64,000 nucleotides of DNA. It comes from Kocuria rosea subsp. polaris. GTDB lineage: Bacteria; Actinomycetota; Actinomycetes; Actinomycetales; Micrococcaceae. The position numbers and the translations under genes were made by a program. Every line of letters starts with the position of its first letter. The stretch's first letter is position 1. The notes beneath the pieces are model-generated. The model was not told where the DNA came from. It did not search any database and worked only from the letters and a program-made list of their open reading frames with translations. Where the stretch lies: contig MLDA01000010.1 in assembly GCA_023896275.1 (NCBI GenBank), positions 62,001 to 126,000 of the forward strand. Direction: 5' to 3'. Below are positions 34,725 through 44,141 of the stretch, piece after piece.

Positions 34725-35339
34725 CTACCCGAACGTCTCGAGCCGGGCCGCGAACCCGTGCTTGACTTCGTCGTTCGTCAGCGCGAACGTCCGGTGGTCC
34801 GCCCACTGCCCGTCGATGTGCAGGAACGCTCGCCGCTCCCCCTCGTCGCGGAACCCCAACTTCTCGACAACCCGCAGGCTCGGCGCGTTCTCGGGGCGGA
34901 TGTTGATCTCGATGCGGTGCAGGCCGAGCTCGCCGAAACAGAAGTCCCCGGCCATCGCCACCGCCCGCGGCACGATGCCCTGCCCGGCCCGTTCGCTGTC
35001 GATCCAGTACCCGATCGAGCAGTTCTTCGCCGAGCCCCACGTGATCGCCGAAACCGTCAACTGCCCGGCGATGACCGGCCGCGCGGACCGCGGGTCGCGC
35101 ACCGCGATGACCCAGGGCAGCGCCTGCGCGGCCCGGGCCTGCCGGTTCAGCCCCCGCACCATCTCGCGGAACGACGGCGTCCGACCATAGTCGGGCTGCG
35201 TGGCCTCCCAGCGGCGGAGCCACTCGGCGTTCCGGCGGCGCGCCGCGCTCCACTCAGCATGATCGCCGACCTTGAGGGGGCGCAGCAGGATGTCTCCGGA
35301 TTCGAGCGTGGCCGGCCACCACGGAGCAAGACGTGACAT
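34725..35339 (-). CDS. RimJ/RimL-type N-acetyltransferase
   Basis: About 204 residues. GNAT motifs are QLTVSAITWGSAKNCSIGYW, the acetyl-CoA loop in SERAGQGIVPRAVAM, and the C-terminal RIEINIRPENAPSLRVVEKL followed by GFRDEG. This matches ribosomal-protein alanine acetyltransferases; protein N-terminal acetylation is likely. ATG 35339 (MSRLAPWWPATL) is favoured; 35351 is also possible. Divergent from the folate gene at 35380 with only 40 bases between them, so the promoters must overlap. Confidence 0.9.
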   Translation of the reverse strand: MSRLAPWWPATLESGDILLRPLKVGDHAEWSAARRRNAEWLRRWEATQPDYGRTPSFREMVRGLNRQARAAQALPWVIAVRDPRSARPVIAGQLTVSAITWGSAKNCSIGYWIDSERAGQGIVPRAVAMAGDFCFGELGLHRIEINIRPENAPSLRVVEKLGFRDEGERRAFLHIDGQWADHRTFALTNDEVKHGFAARLETFG

Positions 35340-35379
35340 GGTCAAAAGCATAGGCGCTCACCCCCGCTACGATGACCTC

Positions 35380-36000
35380 ATGATCGCCGAACCCAGCCCC
35401 GTCTCGCCAGAGGTCAAAGACGAGGTCCGCCGCGTGTGGCGCCGCCGCCGCCGCGAGCTGCCCTTCGCAGAGCGCGCGCGCCAGTCCGCGGCCGTCGCCG
35501 ACGCGTTGCGCGACTGGCTCGCCGCCCGTCCGCAGCCGGTCACGGTGGCCGCCTACCTCGCGTACGGCGCCGAACCGACGCTGGAGGCCCTGCTGGAATC
35601 CCTGCACGACGACGGCGCCACCGTCCTCGTGCCCGTCTGCCTACCAGAGCGGCAGCTGGGGTGGGTGCACTGGAGCCCGGGCGCGCCCACGCAACGCTCC
35701 ACCGTCGCCCCGATCGACGAGCCCGTCGGGCACCGCGGCGGGGTGGAGACGGCCGCAGCGGCCGACGTCGTGCTGGTTCCGGCGCAGGCCGTGGACCTGC
35801 TCGGGGCGCGCCTCGGGCAGGGCGGCGGGTATTACGACCGGTTCATCGCCCAGCTGCGCGCGGGGTCGGCGGCGCCGGCGCTGCTCGCGGTCGTCTACGA
35901 CCACGAGCTGGCCACCGCGGGCACCCTGCCGGCCGGTCCCCTCGACGAGCCGGTGGACGGCGTCGTGACGTCCCGCGGCATCGCGTGGTTCGCGCGGTGA
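35380..36000 (+). CDS. 5-formyltetrahydrofolate cyclo-ligase
   Basis: A 206-residue enzyme converting 5-formyl-THF to 5,10-methenyl-THF with ATP. The family motif GQGGGYYDRF near residue 147 binds phosphate and the folate; earlier motifs are VWRRRRRELPFAERARQS and TVAAYLAYGAEPTLEALLES. The start MIAEPSP is chosen because upstream in-frame codons overlap the divergent acetyltransferase. It ends just before the CIRCE-like site of fmdB. Confidence 0.92.
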   Translation: MIAEPSPVSPEVKDEVRRVWRRRRRELPFAERARQSAAVADALRDWLAARPQPVTVAAYLAYGAEPTLEALLESLHDDGATVLVPVCLPERQLGWVHWSPGAPTQRSTVAPIDEPVGHRGGVETAAAADVVLVPAQAVDLLGARLGQGGGYYDRFIAQLRAGSAAPALLAVVYDHELATAGTLPAGPLDEPVDGVVTSRGIAWFAR

Positions 36001-36032
36001 TAGAATTGGCACTCGAATCATCCGAGTGCCGG
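36001..36032 (+). promoter_or_regulatory. extended -10 promoter with CIRCE-like HrcA operator
   Basis: TGATAGAAT (35998-36006) is an extended -10 element. Overlapping it, TTGGCACTC (36006-36014), nine bases, and GAGTGCCGG (36024-36032) fit the CIRCE plan TTAGCACTC-N9-GAGTGCTAA in its GCACTC-N9-GAGTGC core. CIRCE is bound by the heat-shock repressor HrcA. This would place fmdB under heat-shock control. The fit in spacing is seen; binding is inferred. Confidence 0.65.
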
Positions 36033-36042
36033 AAGGAAGCCT

Positions 36043-36255
36043 ATGCCCACCTACGCTTACGCCTGCAAGGACTGCGGCAGCGAGTTCGACGTCTTCCAGT
36101 CGTTCAGTGAGGACTCCCTGACGACGTGCGAGAGCTGCGAAGGCACCCTGCGCAAGAAGTTCAACGTCGGCGGCGTCACGTTCAAGGGATCGGGCTTCTA
36201 CCGCACCGACTCGCGCTCCTCCGCCCCGGCCGCGTCCGCCGAGGCGACCAGCTAG
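36043..36255 (+). CDS. FmdB-family zinc ribbon protein
   Basis: A 70-residue protein with a zinc ribbon made by two CxxC pairs: YACKDCGSEF and TCESCEGTLR. The C-terminal GSGFYRTDSRSS is typical of the family. Function is uncertain. The ribosome site GGAAGGA lies 9 bases upstream. The CIRCE-like element in its promoter is the main clue to its control. Confidence 0.92.
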   Translation: MPTYAYACKDCGSEFDVFQSFSEDSLTTCESCEGTLRKKFNVGGVTFKGSGFYRTDSRSSAPAASAEATS

Positions 36256-36285
36256 GACTCTCCGTCCACACCCGCAAAAACTTCA

Positions 36286-36321
36286 GGCGCCGTCCACACT
36301 GCGAAAGTGGGCGGCGCTTTT
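36286..36321 (+). terminator. rho-independent terminator after fmdB
   Basis: Arms 36286-36300 and 36306-36317 (GGCGCCGTCCACACT with AGTGGGCGGCGC, a two-base bulge) close a 5-base loop and are followed by TTTT. Confidence 0.75.
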
Positions 36322-36348
36322 GCGTGCCCGGCGCGCTGTGATGGAGAC

Positions 36349-37047
36349 ATGCGAGGAACGAGGAAGCCGGCCCGGGGTCCGGCGAACAGCTATCGGCGTG
36401 GCTGGCGCGACGTCGTGGCCCGATACCGGCGGCCCGTCGCGGCGGCTCTGGCGGCGCTGGCGGTCGCCAGCGGGCTCAGTGCCGTGGCGCCCGACGCGGC
36501 GCCACGGGTCGCGATCGCGGTGAGCACGCGCGATCTGCCGTCCGGGCACGTGATCGAGCCCGGCGACGTCGAGTCCCGGGAGGTTCAGTCGGCGGCGCTG
36601 CCGCCGCAGTTTGCGACGCAGCGAGACGACGCAGCGGACCTGATCGGCCACCAGCTGGCGATCGCGGCGACTGCCGGAACTCCCCTGCACGAGGGGCTGC
36701 TCGTCGGCGAGCACCTGCTGGCGGGCACCGAACCCGGGACGGTGGCCGTGCCGCTGCAGCCGGCCGACACGGAGACGCTGTCGCTGCTCTCCCCCGGGCT
36801 GCACGTCGACGTGGTCCTCAGCGAGGGCAACGGCTACGAGCGGCCCGTCGAGTCGAAACGGATCGCGCGGGCGGTCCCGGTGCTCTGGGTCCCGTCGGCA
36901 GCGCGCGGCGGCCTGCTCGACGGGCCCGCGCCCGGTGGGCCGCAGGCCACGGTCGTCGTGGCGGCGTCCGCCGAGCAGGCTGAGGCGCTGGCCGGGGCGG
37001 CGAGCCGCGGGCGACTACAGCTCATGCTCGTGGCGGCGGCGCCGTGA
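36349..37047 (+). CDS. SAF-domain (CpaB/RcpC-like) membrane protein
   Basis: A 232-residue protein. A membrane segment (residues about 28-50) is followed by a SAF domain, VAIAVSTRDLPSGHVIEPGD, and then TVAVPLQPADTETLSLLSPG, as in the Flp-pilus assembly protein CpaB. GGAG lies 4 bases before ATG 36349. No other pilus genes are seen in this window, so it is an orphan. It converges with the helicase-like gene 2 bases away. Confidence 0.78.
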   Translation: MRGTRKPARGPANSYRRGWRDVVARYRRPVAAALAALAVASGLSAVAPDAAPRVAIAVSTRDLPSGHVIEPGDVESREVQSAALPPQFATQRDDAADLIGHQLAIAATAGTPLHEGLLVGEHLLAGTEPGTVAVPLQPADTETLSLLSPGLHVDVVLSEGNGYERPVESKRIARAVPVLWVPSAARGGLLDGPAPGGPQATVVVAASAEQAEALAGAASRGRLQLMLVAAAP

Positions 37048-37049
37048 GG

Positions 37050-40000
37050 TCAGCCCCAGTGCGGTGGGCGCTGCTCCTTGAGCCAATCGTCGCGGTCCTC
37101 GCCGGGCTCGCCCCACGAGCGCGGGTCGTCCTCCCCCGCCGTCTGCGGCAGCACCGGGTCGGTGAAAAGGGTCGGCTTCTGGGCGCGGCGGCCGGAGGGC
37201 TTCTGGGCGCCGGAGGCGGCAGTGGTCACGTCGTCCTCGTTGGATCCGGAGAGATTCAGGTACTCGCTGAGCGCGTCGGCGATGCGGCCGGGGTCGCTGA
37301 AGACGTCGATCGTCCAGAGCGGAACGTAGCGCCAACCGAGCGACTCGAGCAGCTGCGGCCGCAGCCTCGAACGCTGGCGCACGGTCAGCCGGCTGTACGC
37401 GTCTGTGCCGTCGGAGACGACGGCCAGCGGCATCACGGGTGCGGACTCTTCGTCGCCAGCGGCCGGCGCCTGAATCGCCAGGTCGAGCTCGCCGCGGTAG
37501 CGCTGCCGGACGGTGGCGCCGCGCTCGAGAAGCCGGTTGCGCAGGTCGGCTACGAGCGGGTCCTCGAGCGGTGCGCCGTCGTCATCGGAACCCGCCTCGG
37601 GGGCCAGTGCGTGCTCGATGACGTCCATCAGGCGCGATGCGCCGCCCTTGACCCGCTCCAGGTCCAGGTCTTCGGGGCGGACGGCCGTGACGATCGTCAG
37701 GAATTCCCGGGAGCGCGTCAGTGCCGAGGCGACGAGCTGGTCGCCCTCGGGCCCGGAGAGGGCGCCGAAGTCGTGCACGGCCTTGCCGTGCGGGGTGCGG
37801 CCGTAGCCGAGCGCGAGAATGACCGCGTCGCGCACGATCGACGTGGAGCGCTCGATCGTCGAAACCTGGAACCGCTCGTCCTCGCGGGCGAAGAACTCGG
37901 CAGCCCACGGGTAGTTCGGCAGCTGGACCTGGATGGCCTCGGCGATGCGGGCCGCGTGGCGCTGGTTCGACGCGACGACGGCGAGCGACATCTGCGGGCG
38001 CCGGCGGATGTGCGAGAAGACGAGGTCTGCGACAAGCCGGACTTCGCCCACGGTGGACTCGACGGCCTCGGCGCCGGCGTCCGGCAATCCGGTGCCGTCG
38101 TGCACGTACTCAACACTCAGGGCCGGCTTGTTCGGTCCGAGGGCGCGCGCCACGGGCAGCCGGCTCAGCTCGGAGTTGTAGTAGGCCGCCCCGAGGATCT
38201 CGGTCAGGTTTTCGTCGACGCCGCGGTAGACAGTCGTCAACCGGCGCTTCGGCAGCACCTCGGACAGCGCGGCGAACGTCCCCACCGGCCGCTTGGGCGC
38301 GCGCAGAGACGCCGTCGGATCAACGGAGACGCTGAAACTCTTCGGGTCGCCGAGCGCATCGTCGCCGAAGGCCACGATCTGGGGCGCGCGGCTGATCGCG
38401 CCCAGCGCGCTGCGCAACGAGAGCGCGTCCGCGTCGAGCAGCATCACGGCGTCGAATTTCGTCTCGGCCGGGACCACCGAGGGGATCATCAGCGGCGAGC
38501 CGACCCAGACGGGGACCAGCGAGTTGACGAGAGGCGCGCCGAATCCGGCCAGTGCTTCGACGCTCGGCTGCCCATCTTTGAGCAGCGCCTTGAGCTCGCG
38601 GCTGCCGGCGCGGTGGTCGCCGAGCGCGGCCTTCCAACGCTGCGCCAGCTTCCACTTCAGGCGTGCCGCGCCGGAGGCGATGTGCGCGTTATCGGCGAGG
38701 CGGTACTCGGCCTCCAGCTGGCGCAGCTGGTTTCCGTCGGACATCGCGAGATAGTCGTCGCCGCTGATCATGGCCTCGAGCACGGACTGCCACCAGGCGA
38801 GCTCGAGCTCGTACCCGACCTGGTCGGCTGGGACCTCGCGCCCGCGCAGGTCGTCCATCAACTCGGCCAGGCCCGACTCGGTCAGTTGCTCGATGAGCAG
38901 CGTCCGCTCGGGCAGCGTCGAGAGCTCCTCGCGGTCCGCGACGAGCCGCTTGACGTGGGCCACGACGTCAGCGACGTCGCGATCGGCGAGGGACTTCTCG
39001 CGCCGGCCGGTGCCCATGACGCGGTCGAGGTCCTGCAGCCGCTTGCGGGTCACCGTGTACTGCCGGTGGATCTCGTGCAGGCCGTTCGGCACGGTGGGGT
39101 GCCGCTGACTCGTGGCGTAGCTCTTCCAGGCTTCCCGCTGCTGCTGAACCTCCTGCAGCGACGTGTGCAGGTCGGCGATGTGCACGCCCGGACGGATGTA
39201 TTCCTTCGCGACGCGGCGCAGGCGACTGCGGGTCACGGAGCCGAGCTCGATGCCCCGCTCCTTCCGCCACGCCGAGGAGGCGGTCGCGGCGATGAGGTCG
39301 TCGACCGAGCGGTCGAAGATGTCGGACTCGAACTTGTCGAGGCTTTCACGCACGGCGACGACGAGCTCGAGCTGCTCCCCCCACGTGGCGACCGTGGCGC
39401 CGAGCTTGATCTGCGAGTACTCGGCGAGCTTCTGCATCTTCTCGCGCAGCGGCGCAAGCTCCTCGTCGAGCCGCGTGGCGAGCTCGAAGGCCTCGTCCGC
39501 TTCCCGGGTGTTGCGCAGCCGGGCGCCGTACCAGGGACTGTCGGCGGCCTTCTGGGTGAACGCGCCGATCTCGGCGGCGCGGCGCAGCTTGGCGCTGGTC
39601 TCGTGGCGGGTGACGATCGAGTCCAGCACCGAGCGCTTGAGGCGGACCGCGGTCGACGGCGCTGGCAGCAGCGAGGTCAGCCGGGCGAGCTCCTGCATTG
39701 CCTGATAGGGCGAGCAGCCCCACCGCTCGCGCACGTTGTGCAGGGAGCGCACGTGATCCAGCAGCGCGTGGCGGTGGCGCTTGAGGGTCTCGTGCAGCTT
39801 CTCGAGCTTCGGTTCGGTGGCCCGCTCGTTGCGCAGGATCGCCCGGGTCAGCTGGCGGCGCAGGGTCTCGGCGTCGATCTCGGGGACGATGCGCAGGGCG
39901 AGGCCGCCGAGGCCCAGCTGCTCGAGGCGGTCGGCGAACTCTGCGGCGGTCTGCCGGCGCTCGGCAACGACGAGGACGCGCTTGCCCTGCCCGGCCAGCA

Positions 40001-40904
40001 GCGCGGCGGCGTTGACGGCGGTCTGCGTCTGGCCCGTGCCCGGGGGCGCGGACACGGCGACGGACTCCCCGGCCTCGAGGAGGTCCAGGACCTCCTGCTG
40101 GCTCGCATCGGCGTCGAGCACGAGCAGTTCGTCAGCGGGGTCGCGGTCGTCGCTGCTGAGCACCTCGATCTCGGGCTCGACGACGTCCGGGGCTGCGCCG
40201 TCGTCGTTCCCGCGCGCGGCGAGCAGCCGGGCGAGGACCGGGTGCTTGGGGTCGATGTGGTCCGGGTCAGCCGGATCCGCGACGTCCGCGAACGTGGAGA
40301 CGAGCAGGCGGTGCTCGACAACGGTGCTCGGCATACCGGCGAGCTGGCGGCGCAGCTCGTCCATCGCCTGCCGGGGGTCGAAGCGGGCGGTCATGTAGGC
40401 GGCTCCGTAGAGTGCGTCGAGGTCGATGTCGACGCCGTGGTTCTCGGCGAAGTAGCGCACAAGTGCCGGGTTGACCTGGGCCCGCCCGGAGATCTGGACG
40501 TCGTAGTCGTCGCGGTCGCGGGCGGCGAGGCTGATCCGCACGAGCATGACCGGGGCGCTGAACTGCTCCGAGCGGCCGTCGACGACTGAGCGCCACGAGA
40601 CGACGCCCGCGGCGAGGTAACCGACGTCGATGCCGCGCTCGTCGGCGAGCTCCTGGATCTTGCCGCGCAGGGCGCGGGCGGTGCGAAGGCCCGGCAGGAA
40701 GGCCTCCTGGTCGCGCAGGAGCATGGAGAGCCGGGTGCGGCGGCCGGCCATGAACTGGGCCAGGCCGGAGGGGTGCGCGTGCGTGACATCGATGCTGTTG
40801 GAGGGGGAACCGGCGAAGCGCAGCAGCGTGTCCGTGCCTGCTCCCGGTCCGAGCTCGTCCAGCCAGTCGGCGATCGCCGACCCGCTTTCTTCAGTCCCCA
40901 CCAA
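37050..40904 (-). CDS. SF1 helicase-like / nuclease-like protein with degenerate ATPase motifs
   Basis: A 1284-residue protein laid out like DUF4011-type SF1 helicase-nucleases. The N-terminal 250 residues have no clear domain. The P-loop position reads SAPPGTGQTQTAVNAAALL with Gln (CAG) instead of the catalytic Lys. The Walker B position reads FDAVMLLDADALSL, lacking the usual DEA(x)Q. A coiled coil (residues about 380-700) separates them. C-terminal SF1 motifs follow (TTVYRGVDENLTEIL, STIERSTSIVRDAVILALGY, VASALTRSREFL). The last 150 residues contain a Vsr/MTES_1575-like nuclease fold (QRYRGELDLAI, VVSDGTDAY) without a clear E-x-K pair. It is probably not a processive ATPase; a structural or sensing role is possible. 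Confidence 0.8.
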   Translation of the reverse strand: MVGTEESGSAIADWLDELGPGAGTDTLLRFAGSPSNSIDVTHAHPSGLAQFMAGRRTRLSMLLRDQEAFLPGLRTARALRGKIQELADERGIDVGYLAAGVVSWRSVVDGRSEQFSAPVMLVRISLAARDRDDYDVQISGRAQVNPALVRYFAENHGVDIDLDALYGAAYMTARFDPRQAMDELRRQLAGMPSTVVEHRLLVSTFADVADPADPDHIDPKHPVLARLLAARGNDDGAAPDVVEPEIEVLSSDDRDPADELLVLDADASQQEVLDLLEAGESVAVSAPPGTGQTQTAVNAAALLAGQGKRVLVVAERRQTAAEFADRLEQLGLGGLALRIVPEIDAETLRRQLTRAILRNERATEPKLEKLHETLKRHRHALLDHVRSLHNVRERWGCSPYQAMQELARLTSLLPAPSTAVRLKRSVLDSIVTRHETSAKLRRAAEIGAFTQKAADSPWYGARLRNTREADEAFELATRLDEELAPLREKMQKLAEYSQIKLGATVATWGEQLELVVAVRESLDKFESDIFDRSVDDLIAATASSAWRKERGIELGSVTRSRLRRVAKEYIRPGVHIADLHTSLQEVQQQREAWKSYATSQRHPTVPNGLHEIHRQYTVTRKRLQDLDRVMGTGRREKSLADRDVADVVAHVKRLVADREELSTLPERTLLIEQLTESGLAELMDDLRGREVPADQVGYELELAWWQSVLEAMISGDDYLAMSDGNQLRQLEAEYRLADNAHIASGAARLKWKLAQRWKAALGDHRAGSRELKALLKDGQPSVEALAGFGAPLVNSLVPVWVGSPLMIPSVVPAETKFDAVMLLDADALSLRSALGAISRAPQIVAFGDDALGDPKSFSVSVDPTASLRAPKRPVGTFAALSEVLPKRRLTTVYRGVDENLTEILGAAYYNSELSRLPVARALGPNKPALSVEYVHDGTGLPDAGAEAVESTVGEVRLVADLVFSHIRRRPQMSLAVVASNQRHAARIAEAIQVQLPNYPWAAEFFAREDERFQVSTIERSTSIVRDAVILALGYGRTPHGKAVHDFGALSGPEGDQLVASALTRSREFLTIVTAVRPEDLDLERVKGGASRLMDVIEHALAPEAGSDDDGAPLEDPLVADLRNRLLERGATVRQRYRGELDLAIQAPAAGDEESAPVMPLAVVSDGTDAYSRLTVRQRSRLRPQLLESLGWRYVPLWTIDVFSDPGRIADALSEYLNLSGSNEDDVTTAASGAQKPSGRRAQKPTLFTDPVLPQTAGEDDPRSWGEPGEDRDDWLKEQRPPHWG

Positions 40905-41037
40905 CGGATACCGCCTTCCATCGCTTGCCTCGCCGCCGTCGAAGGAGACCGACGGCCCTTCTAAACTACGTCAGAAACCCTCCGGTTCGGGCGACCGAAA
41001 CACGCCTGAGCGCGGGCCGCTTCGCCGCAGAGACGGG

Positions 41038-41087
41038 AAAACCCCGCCTCCCGGCCGGGCGCGTACGCCGGGGCCGGGAAGCGGGGT
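41038..41087 (-). terminator. rho-independent terminator of guaA
   Basis: Arms 41041-41056 and 41072-41087 form a 16-bp near-perfect stem (accccgcctcccggcc with ggccgggaagcggggt) with a GC-rich loop. On the minus strand the stem is followed by TTTT (41038-41041). It lies 12 bases after the guaA stop. The rest of the gap to 40905 shows nothing else. Confidence 0.85.
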
Positions 41088-41099
41088 CCTCGCGGGGCT

Positions 41100-42695
<1,596 letters not shown>

Positions 42696-42736
42696 TTTAG
42701 TCGACGCGCCCGCACTTCCGGTCCGCTGTTGCGCGC

Positions 42737-44089
42737 CTAGTACCGCTGGACGGCTGCCGGGTTGGATTCGATCTCCTGTTGCACCTCCGCGTGGATCTTG
42801 GCCTCCACGTAGAACGACAGGAATGGCACGACGCCGCCGAGGGCGATGAACAGCAGCCGCGAGAACTTCCAGCGCATCAGCATCCAGAGGCGGAAATCAC
42901 ACAAGAGGTAGAGGACATACATCCAGCCGTGCGCGATCTGGATCGCCAGGGTGATGTTGAAGCCGCCCGTGTAACCGTCCACGGGCACGAAACCGAGGGC
43001 GTTGCTCGAGCCGTCGAAGAGCGTCCCGCCGGCGACGAGCTCGACGCCGAAGACGTACTTGGCGATCATCTCGACCACGAGCAACAGCAGGAACACACCG
43101 GTGATGTACGCGGCGACCTTGAACCAGCCGGCAGCGTTGCGGATCTGCGCGTGCGTGCCGCCGAGCCGGCGCCCGGTCAGGCTGGTCACCGACTCGCTCG
43201 TGCCGGGCTCGGGGGTCGGTCCTGACGGGGGCGTCGGGGTTTCGGACACGGTCTCGCCTTCCGGTCGATGGTTCGGGGTGCGCAGGAGTGCGGCGGCACG
43301 GGCGTCGCGGCGGTAGTCGTCGACGACGAGCCGCGTCCAGAGGAAGAATGCGAAGCCCGCGAAGAGGGCCCACTCGAGCCCGTAGAAAATGTTCAGCCAG
43401 TTGGTCTGCGACTCGGGCGGTTGCGGACCGACCCACACGGGTTCCAGGTCCGCCGCCGCGGCGTCGGCTCCGGCGGCCGTCTCGGTCTCGAACGCGACAA
43501 CGAACCCGCTGTACGAGTCGACGTCCCACAGGTTAATCAGCTCAGCGACGGAGAGCGCGTCAATGACGCCGTCGCGGTGGTCCCCCGCCCGCGGGGACTC
43601 AGTCGGCAGCAGCCGCCCGGTGACCGTCACGGGGGACGACGGCGGCGCGTCCGGGGCACTGGTGTCGCCCTGCCAGCCCCGCACGACGGGGATGACGACG
43701 TCGTCGCCCGCTGCCGCCGCGGACCCGTCAGGCGCTTTCTCCCCTGCCGGTAGGGGGTCATCGAGGACAAGCCCGGCGACGACCCAGTAGCCCTCGTCCG
43801 GGGTGCCATCGGCGTCGTTCTGCAATCGCCCGGAAACCAGAAGCTGGGAGTCCGGCAGGAAGCTGCCGGTGGCGGTGACGATCTGGTCGGCGTCGCCGGC
43901 CATCATGGGGCGATACGGGCCGAAGTGGCTCGTCAGCTCGACAGGATTCTCCGTCACCGAGGCCGGCGGCGGCGGCGCCGTCTTGGCGCGGCCGAACTGC
44001 CATTGGCTCAACAGGACGAACCCTCCGGAGAGCAGCAAGGCCAGGAGCAGGGCCAGCAGCCATTTGGGCTTCAGGGCGGTTTTTAACAC
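42737..44089 (-). CDS. SURF1-DUF3817 fusion protein
   Basis: A 450-residue protein made of two units that are normally separate genes. Residues 1-280 are SURF1-like: an N-terminal TM ([18 protein letters not shown]), [10 protein letters not shown], the C-terminal [19 protein letters not shown] and a second TM. SURF1 helps assemble cytochrome c oxidase. Residues about 300-450 are DUF3817, with helices near [39 protein letters not shown] and [20 protein letters not shown]. No stop separates them. An internal GTG at 43249 with GGAAGG about 7 bases upstream could also start DUF3817 alone (170 residues). Confidence 0.85.
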   Translation of the reverse strand: MLKTALKPKWLLALLLALLLSGGFVLLSQWQFGRAKTAPPPPASVTENPVELTSHFGPYRPMMAGDADQIVTATGSFLPDSQLLVSGRLQNDADGTPDEGYWVVAGLVLDDPLPAGEKAPDGSAAAAGDDVVIPVVRGWQGDTSAPDAPPSSPVTVTGRLLPTESPRAGDHRDGVIDALSVAELINLWDVDSYSGFVVAFETETAAGADAAAADLEPVWVGPQPPESQTNWLNIFYGLEWALFAGFAFFLWTRLVVDDYRRDARAAALLRTPNHRPEGETVSETPTPPSGPTPEPGTSESVTSLTGRRLGGTHAQIRNAAGWFKVAAYITGVFLLLLVVEMIAKYVFGVELVAGGTLFDGSSNALGFVPVDGYTGGFNITLAIQIAHGWMYVLYLLCDFRLWMLMRWKFSRLLFIALGGVVPFLSFYVEAKIHAEVQQEIESNPAAVQRY

Positions 44090-44141
44090 CGTCCCAGCCT
44101 ACTTCGATGCCTTGTAGAAGAGCTAACCGGGACCCGGCGGA

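Noticed and set aside
37044-40589. Plus-strand frame of 1181 codons opposite the helicase-like gene
   Set aside because: Antisense shadow; Leu/Val/Gly/Arg-rich with no domain pattern, while the minus strand has clear motifs.
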